Origin: Dimorphilus gyrociliatus
Lineage: Eukaryota > Annelida > Polychaeta > Dinophilidae
Reading direction: 5' to 3'
Length of the DNA stretch: 64,000 nt
Assembly: GCA_904063045.1 (NCBI GenBank)
Contig: CAJFCJ010000013.1
Span: forward strand, 850,156-914,155
In this document: one piece after another, positions 1-13,074 of the stretch
How the letters are laid out: every line of letters starts with the position of its first letter
Position numbering within the stretch: position 1 is the stretch's first letter
Translations under genes and position numbers: made by a program
Notes under the pieces: generated by a model
What the model saw: the letters and a program-made list of their open reading frames with translations, nothing else
What the model was told of the DNA's origin: nothing
Databases searched by the model: none

Positions 1-1705
1 CTTACTCTATATAAAATGGACAAATAAACTTAAAGCATTGTACTATAAACGCCAGACGCCGCCTCCCTACCTCCCATCAGACGATTATGAAATTATCATT
101 AAAATCTTGAATGAGTTATATTATCAAAGATTCCAAATGGTCTTGACAATCAGGTAGTTAGACTTCTGAGGGTGGCCTGTTAAAGTAAAGGAAAAATATA
201 GCTAGTTCCTTAGTCGACGTTTATTAGTAAATCATCAACGAATGTTGATTGAATGACGGTTGTATGAGATAGAGGACTATAAGGGAGGATATGGGAACTT
301 GCGAAAAATTCAAATTTAAAAATGCTGGCTATTAATTCTATTTATAAAACTCATCAATGTTAGTACACTCTCAGGGCTCTAGAGACCAAAACAGATATAA
401 TGACACTTCTCTCTCTATCTGCGTTCTAATTAAAACATATTTGATAGGAGATTGGAAATGAGAATCAATTAGAAGAGTCTATCTCAAAAGAGAAACTCCT
501 AATTTTTCACTTCTCTCGATTATTATCTGAAGATTATATTATCTAAAAATGTGCTAATGCAAAATTCTCTCCCTTCCCTAGGTTGTTTAACCCAAAAAAC
601 ATAAACATTATTATCTTTAAAAGAAAAGGATAATGTCTTTGTTATATATGATATTCAGTCAATCCTAAATCATGTAAAATTCTTTGATATTGAGTCTTAT
701 CGACCAGGTATAGCGGAAGAAAATTATAGAGTCGTCTTCTCGTCTAGAAACAGGGTTTCTAACCGCTTTGATCGGAGATTTTAAAATTCGCTACGACTTC
801 TTGTGACCTCATAACGGGCTGCCGAGTTCATTTGTGGTTTTTATAAAGGGTTCATAAACTCATTGGCCCAATCACATGATTTAGGGTGCAAGCAATATAT
901 AAAAGCCAATTTAATTCTCTAGGGAATACTGGGCTACCAAGTAGAAGTCATCCAGAAACATCATTGATACTTGTTAGAATCAAAAAATTTTACATAGTAC
1001 ATCTATTAATATGCTACTGCATTTGGTAGGTTTTGACTATTTCAACGTTATGGCGTACAGTTTACTTGCGCAAAGTCCCATTTGCCAGATAGGGCATAAA
1101 TGTTGCTATTATCGGAGGAAGTTATTAATATGGCAGTGCTCTTTAGGAGCGCGAAGACGTTTTTTCTCGAAGATGCTCAGTTAATGTATATTCTTTTTTT
1201 TAAAAATTCTATATTTTTAAGCCAACAAGGAAGAATCAGATCCTAATTTAGATTACTGCCTGTATACTCCTTCAAGTAATTAAATCTTTAAATTTTACTG
1301 TACACTCCACTGGAGATGCGCGTTTTTTTATTAAATAAGTTGAAAATAATTTTCTAATTTTCCTATTTTGTAAAGCTTGTGTAAAATTACGCTTGCAGGG
1401 GCTAAATTTAAAGCCAATAGCTCTTCAGAATAGCTTAGACTTTGGCCTATTGGAATAGTAACTTTGATCATTCTAATAGCATTACTATTTAGACTTATTA
1501 AGAAAATTAAATATTAAATTAGAACGATTTTATATACGATTGTTGCAAATCAAAACAAAGATAAGCATCAAATTCTTATCAGATCTGATAAAGTAACTTC
1601 GTTTAATCCTTTTCCTCAGTTTAAAATACTAAAGTCTAAATGACAATTAGAAAAAAAAAATAAAACAACATACAATATATGAAATATAAACATAAAATTC
1701 TTTGA
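1..1705. other. gene-free AT-rich stretch
   Basis: I see no open reading frame with recognisable protein similarity, no structured RNA and no obvious repeat here. The part nearest 1705 should hold the 3' UTR of the minus-strand cupin-like gene. The rest is unannotated. Confidence 0.5.
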
Positions 1706-2896
1706 CTAATCAAAATAGCCGCCAGATCCAATAGCTACAGATTCCTCTGATCCAATTGGCATATAGTCGAGAATCCACATTAAGTCGGTAAGAACAACTA
1801 TAAGAAATTGGAAAAAAATTTGCTAAGAATACAACTTTAACGTATTTGAAAAGGATAACAAACGTAATTCTTTCGGCTTTAATGTTGTATAAATTGGTGA
1901 ACAAGTTGAATTACATGGTTCGCGTGGTGTTAATCGAAATTTATTTTCACCCTTTAGTTGCGCAATCCAAACCATAGGCAAATTTATATCGGCTGGCTTA
2001 AACTTGGCGGTTGTGTAGCGGGAGGAGATTAGAAGCCAATTTGTTTCGCCCCCTTCGACCATGGATGGCATAAAGTATGGTCTTTGATAGAATGTTCGTA
2101 GTTTTTTTGCTGCTTGCTTATCGCAATTTTCCCTTTAAATAGAGAATGAGATTATTAATAATCTGTTTAATTGAAAAGCATTAATTATACATACCAATGA
2201 GCGTACCAATTTGTTATATGATTATTTGATGCCAATTCCAGGAGTTTTGGGAGATTACCCCTTTTCATCCGAACATTACTAGCATACATGCAAGGTGGAG
2301 CAGATTTTAATTCTTCTTCTTTTTCAAAAATTTGCCTTAAAAAGTTAATATTATAAAGAGATACTGCTGGCCAAGTGTTATCAACAGCATCGGTCACAAT
2401 AAGTGGTCTATCTTGCTTTAAGAAATTTTCAGCTACCAAAGCTGAACTAATATTGGACAATCTGGGAATTAGCTTGATATTTTCGCATAATTCGCAATCT
2501 TCATTCGTTAAGGTTCTAATTTCATGAAAAGGATTTGGAATAAGGCATTCATCCATGTAAAATGACGACCATCCGTTATACTGTACTGTCTGTAAAAGGG
2601 CATTTGAAGTTAATCAGCCAATTTAACGCTCGAATACTTACATAGATGAATATTGTCTTCGCTGCCCAATAATAGGATCGTTTGATGAATTCAATATGAC
2701 TTAGGGCGTAAATAATAAAGAATAATATGAGCAGAATTGAACAATATCTTTTCCAAGCTCTCCAGCTCCATTTTCTTTGTAGTTTCAGCAACGATCCAGC
2801 CTGTTTCTGGATATCTTGATCGGTTAATCCTTTCTCCCGGCTTTTCTTTAATAGTTCTTCTATTTTATTGCTTATTTCACGACGCTTCTCATCCAT
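1706..2896 (-). CDS. membrane-anchored cupin/JmjC-like protein
   Basis: Four exons (2896-2642, 2589-2195, 2132-1864, 1797-1706) splice in frame to 336 residues. Intron 1 is only 52 bp (GTAAGT...TTTTACAG). The N-terminus is a charged helix (residues 1-50), followed by one hydrophobic segment (about 51-70, YCSILLILFFIIYALSHIEF), which suggests a single-pass membrane protein. The rest looks like the cupin_8/JmjC-like family of invertebrates: a 'PLIVTDAVDNTWPA' block, a 'WYAHWENCD' block spanning the exon 2-3 junction, and 'AQLKGENKFRLTP' followed by a C-x3-C. The C-terminus is 'SEESVAIGSGGYFD'. Where related proteins as I remember them carry iron-binding H-x-D and a distal His, this one reads 'KPADINLP' and 'MWILDY', so iron binding may be lost. 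The last intron (GTTTGT donor) is the least certain. Substrate unknown. Confidence 0.72.
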
Positions 2897-4956
2897 CCGT
2901 CTTCACTCCTAGCCGTCGTCTGCTATTAGAGGTTTAACTTCCAAACAGAACTTCAGATGGCGCAACCAGTCATCAATGAGTTAATTTCCTTAAATTAACC
3001 ATAATTACGAACAATTGTCGTTTTGTTCTACCTCAATCGATAGAATAGTCATAAAGTTTGATGTTTAATGTCATATTGATTATTTATATTTTCATAGCTG
3101 ATACTCCTCTGTAAACATAATAATTTTCATAATAAAAAAAAAACAATCCACTTCGTCTGGTGCACGTAGGAAAGGAATTGAAGTAGAACATTTCGTATTC
3201 CACCTGGAGTCATCTCTTATCATATATTAACAGCCAAACACCAATTATTCATAAATTTCTCTCTGCTCTATTCTATTTTTCGCTGTTCAAATGTTTATTA
3301 GTCTGTAATTTTGAAATAGGAAGTCGACTCTCTTCCTTTAAAGCAAAAACTAGAACAATATCTATCTTAGAGCGATTTATTTCACTATTTCAATGAAAAT
3401 TCTTTCTTAAATTACCAGTAGGCCTACGTTTGTCAAGGGAATCTAACTAAAGGAAAGAATGGGAGTTCCTAAAGAAAAAACAAAAAATACTAAAGTAAAT
3501 TCTTTTTTATCTCCCCCTACCTTCTGCTGCGCTGTTTCTATGGAAAAGGTGGAAGAGTGCTTAGTAATAGGATAAGGTTTGAACTACATTTAACCTCCAA
3601 CTAAGTACTGTTGATTTATTTAAAATACGCTAGGCTGTTTTTCTTCAAATTGTATCCTTGTGCCCTAATTTCTACAAGCTAAATTAGAGGAATCGAATTC
3701 TAATTAAATCAGTAGACATCTCTATAAATAGTATAAAATTTGTCCTTATATTCTTTTCAATATTTAATTTTATTGTGTTGGCCTGTTTTCGCTTGACAAA
3801 CAAGCTTTTTTTATTAAAATGTATATTATGGTAGTGGTAATAAAAACAAGGCGAAGAAAGAATATACTAATTCTTTAAGTATAACGGCAAAAAATAATGG
3901 ATATAGTAATAAAATTACGTATAGCCTAATAGCATTTGTCATAGTAGTTGGAGTGTTTAAACTTACCCTAGGGGTCAAGAGGTTAACGGGTTTACTAAAT
4001 TTATTTCTTACTTTTGTGCAATTGTTCTCATTTACAAAAGGAATATATAAATATCCGCTTATGTCGTATATGGGATATATCAGTAATTCGTTGTTAGGCT
4101 ATAACTCCTACTTAAACATTGCTTGTCTGGTTTTAAGTTTCGGACAATGATGAATGAAGGATTTTGAGACGTGTTTATGTTTTTTTAGTACTATAATTAT
4201 TTACATTCTTTAGAACTAGTAATTTCGCACTGTAGGTGGTGGTTATTACTTATCACTTAGGTTTACATTTTCCAGCTGTTTTAATGTCATACAGAACTTT
4301 ATACGAAATAAGGCGTATTCCTAGAACCATTATATTAATTTAGTCTAAAGAGGACGAGAGAAAATTATTCGTAATAAGGCCTGCTTCAGCTCTTTACATT
4401 TTTATAAGAGAAGGTCATCCAAAAGATAAATTACCTAAGATGATTAATAATCGCAGGTGTGTGAATATTTCAACAGTAAATCAACTGCAATGGGCGCCAC
4501 GAGTGGGATAAAAATATCGTCTAGGGAGACACTAAGGGACGAATAATTAATTATCTTAATTAAAATAAGAAAAATTCTATAGTTATATTTATATTCAGCG
4601 TTTAACTGCCTGAATAAAATCCTCCTTTACTCTCCAATGCTGTAATGTTCTAGACGTCTAAAGAAAGAAAACGTCAATAATTCAGTCCTTCACCCTAGTG
4701 ACGCTCTCATGGCGGCCAAATATAGTATAAAAAAGTAATTGCTCTTTTTTTAATTTATGCCTAGTTGTAACCGACCAGATCTAATAAAGATTTTTTTAGC
4801 TGGATAAAAACGAATAATGTTTTATCATTATCATTATCCAATAAATAACAACTCAATTGATGAACAAATCATATACAGTATAAGCTAAGTTTTCAAAGAG
4901 TTTATTATAAAGGAAATATACTGAGTATATAACATAAGTATACTGTTAAGGTTTAT

Positions 4957-5013
<57 letters not shown>

Positions 5014-8000
5014 GATGTTTAATATTTAAGTAAATTTTAAGCATGTTATATATAAATTATAAAACAGGCGTACTAACTCCGCGATTATCAAACCAATACG
5101 TAATTAACTAAGCACACGTTTTTTTCAAGCATAAGCGAATTACGTACGTTGCAAGAATAAGTACAAGCATGGCACAACACACGTTTTCGACATCGAAAAG
5201 AATGGGGAACCAAGGTTTTGGCTTTAGTTAACAACATTCAGCGTCTTCTTAACGTTATAGTGATGCTCTACTAATACAACTTTCCTTCTATCATACAAGT
5301 GACTTTTCTTACATAATATCATGTAACATTTTTTTCGTTTACATTTTATATTCATAAATAGATAAAAATAAATAGAGAATAAATATATACGTATACATGT
5401 GTGGGCTATACACACGGATATACATATGTATTTAGAAAAGCGTTGAGGATAAAATATAGGATATAGGAGACGAAGTATATCGATTGTGTACAGCTGTAAA
5501 CTTTAGTAAATTATCTATGAGTAAGCTTTTGAAGATGTTCTTTTTCTTATTTTTAAATAATGGTTGCTATTGAGTTTTTACAGCTGGTTTTTGCCATATA
5601 ACAATGAACGTAAAAATAGAAACTTAAAAGGAGTATTAACTATAATCTCATAACTTCTACGAACACTTAAATATAAAAAAGGACAGTAAAACAAAAATAC
5701 AAAGAGAACGTGGAAAGAAGCAGAAAAATATAATTTGATTATTAAAAGTGTAGGAATGTGAGTTCGCTATTGATTCTTTGGAAAGAAACCCTGTAGAAAA
5801 AAAAAGATATATACCAATTATATATTTATTTGAAAATAGATATTTTTTGACTGGTATAAAAAGCTGCAGCAATGGAATGCCATTAATCAGGCATCTGTCG
5901 CTTAAAAACATATGTTTAAAACGAGGTTAGCTACTGCATCACGTGCATTTTCTATAAATAAACAAATCGTAGCAATATTCAACTCAGATGTTGAAGAAAC
6001 TATAGAAAAACATATAAAGAAATACGAACTTAATCATTTCCAGAACTCTTTCCTTTTCTAACAGTATCATAAAATTCTTATCTCGTGAGGAGCGACAAAA
6101 TAGTCACCATTAAAAGTATATGAGCTGCAATTGATGCGCTTCCGCTGTTAACGTTTCCTGAAAATTTTAAAAAGTTTATAAAGAACAATCGAATTGAGAA
6201 TCATCGGACAATACAAATATAAAGAAGGTAATCATAATAGAAAAGGTTTTCTCAAATTATTTCTCAAAAAGTTAATAACCAAAATCAATAAGAAAAGTAC
6301 TATTGAGCCATTTACAATTCACATAAAAAAGCGGCTTCGGCATTTTGTAAATCATTTTATGGAAATTGACAAGAATTATATTGACAAAAAAAATAAGAAA
6401 ATATAATCATGCAAAATTATGCTCATCACTGTAGTTATAAGCTTTGTATCCATCACGTTTTTTTGCCGTTGCAAGAATCGTATTAATTACGACATCGCAA
6501 GAGCCAGATACCTTAAAAACAATCGGCTAGAGACACTCATTTTATAAAGTATACTTTCTGTGCTGCAATAATGTTTACTTGACATATTCCTGTATATATA
6601 TATATACTGTATATATATATACAGTATATGTATATTATATTAATATCAACGTAATAGAAAATATTACATTTCAAACTCTGTAAGATATAACTCGAAACTA
6701 CTATTGAATATAACTTTATATTTGAAAGGGTGTTTGATAAGAGCTCATACATCTTGTTGTTCTAATTGATTTCACGGCAATTATCAACGTATTAAATATT
6801 ACTCGCCTTGTTTTTCCTCTTTATCTATCTTTATCTAAAAAAAAACAGTATTTGACAGGTTTTTTTCCTATTATTAACTATATATCATTTCTATTCATAG
6901 TTTGTAACATATTTTATCGACTTGGATAATAAATCAGACACTTGAATTTATCTTATATTGAGTAAAAAATGTTTCTCTCTTTTATGTTATGATCACCTAT
7001 TATTAGATACAGAATTAATATTCTCTAAATGCAATTATTTAGAATAATTGGTAGTAGTCTGCTTACTTGATGCATATTTTGTATAATTTGTAAATTACTA
7101 CGAATATCCCAATCGATATTCCCTCGTAAAAATCACTTATTTTATTATTCGTTTTTTTTATGTGCATAACATGTTTTTTTTTGCTGCAGGGAATTAATCA
7201 TATGTATATTGTATATCACAAAACTGCTCCTTCTCTATTTGATCCTTTGGGTAATTAAGCTTTAACCATAAATGAAAATAAATAAGCTATTTTTACTCTG
7301 CCACAAAAATATCTAAAACAACAAATTTACAAGTGTAAGAAATAATATTTAATTATGTTAACTAGTGCACGGCATATGATATTTTTATTAAATTAAGTCT
7401 ATATTTCATCAAATATTAAATAAACTCGAGAAAGATTTATAAACGATATAAAAAAAGTAATATATTTCTTTTCGATTTTTGTCTTTCCTGATATATAAAT
7501 TAGTCTCTGATTCTATATATTTTAAACTTTAATTGAAAAATTTTAGTCATTAAAGTAAAATTATTTGTAGATCACACGCTAAGATCAATCTGTCATTGTA
7601 ATTTAGAAGAATGAAATAGTAAAATAAATAGGACATTGTGTAGAAAGGGAATCGCTTTAAATCTACAGTTGGTATTTTTCTGGTACCTCCTTTATCAGAA
7701 AATTTATTCGAATTACACCATTGAAATGTATAAATATAGGTCAGGTCAGGATATATATATATATAATAATAATAATAGGACTATATCTTCTGACCATAGA
7801 TATATAAATACGCTAGAGAAAAAAGTGAAATATTTTCTCTCAGTATTTTATTTAGAACATCTGGCGAGACATCGCAATCATTCAAGTTTAATATATTAAT
7901 AAATATTACAACAAATCATCTAGTTGTGCACTTGACAAAAATTTACTTTATACATCTAAAAGCATTGAAATGTTACGTTGTCTTTGTGAAACAGAAAATC

Positions 8001-8108
8001 AGATTGTTATCTATAATATTATTAGACTTTTATCCTAGATTTTACAGTTTAATTGACTAGATTTCTTCCTGTCTTAGCAAGTTGTTATATTAAGTTTGTC
8101 TCCTTGTC
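2897..8108. other. 5.2 kb gene-free stretch
   Basis: Only short reading frames occur here, with no signal peptide, domain or splice pattern I can support. It holds an (AT)n run at 4965-5002, a TATA-rich inverted stretch near 6593-6635, and many poly-T tracts. The right end should include the 3' UTR of the Ig-domain gene. It could contain regulatory DNA or non-coding RNA, but nothing in the sequence proves this. Confidence 0.5.
4965..5002. repeat. (AT)n microsatellite
   Basis: A perfect 38 bp run of alternating A and T inside the gene-free stretch. Confidence 0.9.
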
Positions 8109-9890
8109 TCAGAGGAGGAAGAAAAAGCTAATTAATAAAGCCGTAAGACCGCAAAACATACGACTATGAAGCGTCAGATCGTTTGCCTTACCACTATGGT
8201 TGTAGTTGCCCTTATCGGTCGATTTTTCTGTTGTATCTTCTGCAAAAATTTGTATTGGCACTAAAATGTAAGCCCGGTTGCTATCGACTCATTCACTCGA
8301 TGATATATTGGTGAAAATGACCTCGTCATTACTCCACACAATGATTTTAATGTTAATTTTACTTAATTTTTCGCAAAGTAGAAGCATCACAATAAAGTAA
8401 AATAAATTACTGATGCATGCATTCAAAATGGTTAGTAAAGTAGGTAAAGTAATATTTGAAATGAAAAACAGAAGCCTAGTAGAAAAAAAAATACCTATAC
8501 CGACATAAATGTATGATATAAAAAGTATAAACATGAGAGACTTACCTGCCCATGAAATAGAAATTTCTTTTTCATTCGAACCATGCTCATTTTCTGCCTT
8601 CAATTTTAAATCCAAGCTTTCCAAAAAGCTTACATCAAATTCATTTGTAGATAAGACCAGTTCAAGCTTGTATTCATCATCGATCTTAGATGATTCAACG
8701 GTTATTGTGGTATTGTCTACAATCACCGTTTTATTTAAGGGATGCAATTCGAATTCTTCATTAACAGACCATTTCCAATCTTCCGTAAGAGGATTCATGT
8801 AAATACTACAAGAAATATTAAACGGTCCAGATGAGGATTTCTTGATGTGAGTATAATCTTGACATTCAAATTCCGGCTTGCTAACAATTTTCAACGTGCG
8901 ATGAATGATATCAGATTCGCTTTCAAACTTCTTGGCTGCTGCCTTCAGTCTAATACTTCCCTGGTTATCCGTCAACTTAAAATCACTAAATTTTGCCGTG
9001 TATGTGTAATAACAAATGGTATGTTGATAAATCACATCTATTTTACTCTTATCGCATTCGACATCAGGACCATCCCATTTCACAGGGCTCTCTTTTTCAT
9101 GTTCTCCACCATCAAATGTTATGATTGGTTTTTCTTCTGTTTTCAAAGATACTTTGTATTGAAGCCTTTTAGTTTTATCCGATTTTAATACAATAATTGG
9201 GTCTTCACTCTCCTTCTCCAGTTCTTTTTCCACAGTTTCGTTTATGTTTTGAGTAATTTCTTTTAATTCAGTCGATTCTATCGGTAAGTATGGTATTACT
9301 AGTTTAGTCTTTATATAGGTGTTTGGAGATATTCCGCCCGTTGACGGTCTACAAGCAAATTCACCCATATCATTGGGTCCTATGTCAGTCATTGTAAAAC
9401 GAAGATATCTTCCATAACCTTTCTCTGCGTATGATTTGTAATTCACAGGATAAAAGTATCTGTTCTTCGTAAATTCTGTTGGTGGAGATTCGGCGGAGTT
9501 GAGATGACCTCCGAGAAACTTATACTCAGAATCTCCGTTATCCTTTTCGAATTTTTTGAATAAACTAATTTTCATTTGCTTTTTTGGCTCATCAACGCTG
9601 CATACCAGCGTAATATTGCCACCCTTCTTCAACTGTTGCAATTCTTCTTTACTCTTACTGGCGTACAACCCCACACTAGGATAAACTGGAAAAGTTCCAA
9701 AAAAAAAAAAAAATCAATATGGAAGATGGCGCGCAATATTTTGTTACTTACATTTGCCAACTGGACTGTTGACTGTATAATCGATTCTCCCTATTAGATG
9801 TAATTTGAAATCCTCATCTTCACGCGTGTCTGATGACTGAACAGATATAACAAATAAGCATATCCATAGTAAAGTGATAAGAGCCCTCAT
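8109..9890 (-). CDS. secreted Ig-domain protein, probably GPI-anchored
   Basis: Three exons (9890-9752, 9685-8546, 8239-8109) give 469 residues with total length divisible by three. The ATG at 9890 opens a signal peptide (MRALITLLWICLFVISVQS). An Ig-like fold follows: 'NITLVCSVDEP' as the first-cysteine strand and 'LRFTMTDIGPNDMGEFAC' as the typical D-x-G-x-Y/F-x-C strand. Further cysteine-bearing segments (about residues 200-400) look like more Ig-type domains, for example 'NISCSIYMNP' and 'LKAENEHGSNEKEISISW'. There are several N-glycosylation sites. The last exon adds a Ser/Gly/Asn-rich stretch and a hydrophobic end (MFCGLTALLISFFFLL) with nothing after it, as in a GPI signal. Reading through the donor at 8545-8540 would give a different hydrophobic tail. 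No orthologue recognised; a surface recognition or adhesion role is inference. Confidence 0.75.
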
Positions 9891-10722
9891 TATCGTTTAG
9901 TTGTAGCGTCACTTTCAAATTCTAACCGTTATTTAACAATTCCTTGACTCTTTATTGAAGAGAATTGAGCTTCAAATTTTCATTCACCAATAGTTATATC
10001 CAAAGTATTATGAAAACGTAAATGCACTGAAATCGGCAAGAATATGAATTACCCAACGTTTATTCTTCTATTTGCTATTATGTTAAATATATTTGTAAAA
10101 GCGCCATCTGCAAACTATCGATTCCCGCCGGGGTACTACTAAAAATGGGAACGCATGCACGTTCTTTGAAAAGAATCTTCCCCCAGCAGTTCGCGGAAAT
10201 TACAAAACGAATCCTCTGAATTAAAGAAATTTTTGCTAAATTCGCTAATATTTTTAAAATAAGAGTATCAATTTTTGTATAAGCATATCTAATAGATGTT
10301 TTTTTTTTAAATGGCATTTCCCTTCTCGGAAAATTTGACTCATATTTTATAATAATCAGAATTAAAATAGAGCCCACTACCAATTTAACACAATCTTCGC
10401 CTTTTTTCTACATCTATGCTGTAACAGTTAATTAAGAAAACAGGATTTTCCAGAAAATAAAGAAATTTTTTAGAAATTTCCTTGCTTTTCAAATCTTACG
10501 AAATCGCTAAGAATTTATCATTAAAGTAAAAATTTAAAGACAACTATCTAAAACGTAATACTTCTAGATAAATTATAAATAAAGAATATCTGTTTTAGCC
10601 TTCGAATAAGCTCAATGCATACCGTGGGATAAATTCGTTGAAGGAGATGAACTCACTCTTTCCCAGACTTAGACTGATCATTCTCTTTGGATTAAGGTGA
10701 CATAGAGGTCGCTCTATTAGGC
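9891..10722. other. divergent intergenic region between the Ig gene and TUFM
   Basis: Promoters of the minus-strand Ig gene and plus-strand TUFM should lie here. A 101-codon minus reading frame (10078-10383) has no recognisable features and is treated as chance. Confidence 0.45.
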
Positions 10723-12487
10723 ATGGCCTGTAAATTATCCGCTTTTCTGCAAAATTTATACACAACTTGCGGTAAGAATTTATACATATTAAAATATTAT
10801 TATAAATTGTTGTATTTTTTTAAGAAAAAATTATATTGCTATTTGTACACTATTAAATTTTCTTAATTGTTCAATCTTTTGAGCGATAATAAAACTATTT
10901 TTCTCATTAGGGAGAAGCTCTACCGCTCTTTCTTGCACAGTAAGTCTAATCAATTAAAAATATATTGCTTATATTAAATTGATCGTCCAACGCTACTAGA
11001 TCACACGCCAGCCCTTTCGTCATTTGTCATATACCGCTGTAAACTATGCTGCACCACCGAAAGCGCCGGGTGGCAAAAAATCGTATCAGCGTGATAAACC
11101 TCACTTGAACGTGGGAACAATTGGACATGTTGATCATGGAAAAACAACTTTAACAGCAGCTATTACCAAAGTTCTCTCAGAGGACAAGAAAGCTAGCTTT
11201 TTAAAATATGAGGACATTGATAAAGCTCCCGAGGAGAAAGCTCGAGGAATTACTATTAATGCTGCAATAGTCGAATATGAAACAGAGAATAGACACTACG
11301 GACACGTAGATTGTCCTGGTCATGCTGACTATATTAAAAATATGATAACCGGTAATTTTTTAATACTACCTGAAAGATATTACTTAAACGAGATAAATAT
11401 CATTTCTTGTTCATAATTGTGACAGGTACGGCTCAGATGGATGGTGCTATTCTGGTCGTTGCCGCTACTGATGGTACTATGCCTCAGACAAGAGAACATT
11501 TAATCTTAGCGAAGCAAATTGGAATCACCAACATTGTTGTCTTTATTAATAAAGCAGATGTTGCGGATGATGAAGAAATGTTAGAATTAGTAGAAATGGA
11601 AATCCGAGAATTATTGACAGAATTTGGTTTTGATGGAGACAATACCCCAATTATTCCCGGGTCTGCTTTATGCGCTCTTGAAGGAAATCGACCAGAAATT
11701 GGCAGTGAAGCTATCAAAAAACTATTAAATGCCGTTGACACTTATATTCCCCAACCCAGTCGATCGCTCGATGAACCATTTGTTCTACCTGTAGAACAAG
11801 TTTTTTCAATCTCTGGTAGAGGAACAGTAGTTACGGGTAAACTTGAGCAAGGCATAATTAGAAAAGGAGATGAAGCTGTAATTATGGGCCATGGAAAAAC
11901 AATAAAAACAACAGTAACTGGTATTGAAATGTTTCGTAAGCTATTGGACAAAGCTGAAGCAGGGGATCAAGTTGGAGCCCTGCTTCGTGGTCTTAAAAGA
12001 GACGACATCAGGCGTGGTCAAGTACTTGCGAAACCAGGCGCAGTTGAAATGTATAACCATTTCAGCGCTCAAGTTTATTTACTTGGAAAAGATGAAGGAG
12101 GTCGAGGAAAGCCTTTCCTCAACCATTATCAGGCTCAGCTATTCTGTAAAACCTGGGATGCACCAGCTATTTTTATGCTGCCAGAAGAAAAAGACATTCT
12201 TATGCCTGGAGAGGATGCGCTTGTTAACTTTATCATGAGAAAAAGTATGGTTTTGAATAAAGGTGAGTTTTATAATGTTTTATTAAAATTTCATAGAAAT
12301 TCAAAGAAGCATATTTAATAATTGAACCTTAAAAAAAGGTATGCGATTTACCATGAGAGATGGTCAGCACACTCTTGGATATGGCGTAGTTGCCGGTTTA
12401 AATGAGGATTACAACATTGAAGGTTACGACCTAGAGAGGAAAAAAGAAAAGAAAGAGAAAAAGAAAGCCGAAGCAGCAGATATGTAA
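10723..12487 (+). CDS. TUFM: mitochondrial elongation factor Tu
   Basis: Five exons (10723-10771, 10911-10939, 11000-11351, 11426-12262, 12339-12487) give 471 residues, near the 455 of human TUFM. The GTPase carries aminoacyl-tRNA to the A site of mitochondrial ribosomes. All G motifs are visible: GHVDHGKTT (G1), RGITI (G2), DCPGHADY (G3), NKAD (G4) and SALCAL (G5). The domain 2/3 signatures '[18 protein letters not shown]' and '[18 protein letters not shown]' follow. The two tiny first exons encode an Arg/Ser/Thr-rich, acid-free leader ([20 protein letters not shown]), as expected for mitochondrial import. The C-terminus has an unusual Lys/Glu-rich extension beyond the usual end of EF-Tu, of about 20 residues. 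ATG14 follows on the same strand about 590 bp downstream. Confidence 0.97.
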
Positions 12488-13074
12488 TATAAACTCAAAC
12501 TGGTTTAATGAAATGTTATTTGTACCTAGAGAGAAAAATAGACATTTTTAAATTACGTGTGCTTGTAACACAGATATCAAATCAATAGTTTAAAACTTTT
12601 ATCTCGCTGACAAATCTCTTCCAAACATTAGATAATTCTCTGTTCTTCAAACGGCTTCTTATTAAAAGATTCAAATGAATAAAATCTAAGATAACAATTT
12701 TTATCTAGCGGCAAATCCATCGGTAAACAGTTATTAGTTAGAATTATTGAATAAATTGGTATTTGTCTTAATTAGTATTGAATCAAGGTAATTAAAAGAA
12801 TCACTCTTATTACTATTCTAGCCAATTATTACGCAATTATTAATATTGCTTGTAGTGTCAAATTGAAATGATAGTATTTCAAATTTCAAATTTACCTCCA
12901 AACAAAACTGGTAAAAAAAGGTGGAGTAAAACTCAATAGCAACATCCGGTGACTAATTGACCACCAAAATATTAGCATTAGTTGCCGTTAAGGGTTTGGA
13001 AATCCACTAGATAATCAGATAAAATATAAATTAATTAATAGGTTTATAAAACTTCAGTGTAAGGCGTACAAATA
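12488..13074. other. intergenic, TUFM to ATG14
   Basis: AT-rich spacer between two same-strand genes. It should contain the TUFM 3' UTR and the ATG14 promoter. No other feature seen. Confidence 0.5.

Noticed and set aside
3953-4150. 65-codon plus-strand frame with hydrophobic residues
   Set aside because: No splice support, no family resemblance, and the composition fits AT-rich chance.
7636-7899. 87-codon plus-strand frame
   Set aside because: Contains simple TA/AAT repeats; no recognisable protein features.
10078-10383. 101-codon minus-strand frame before TUFM
   Set aside because: No conserved motif and no coherent exon neighbours.
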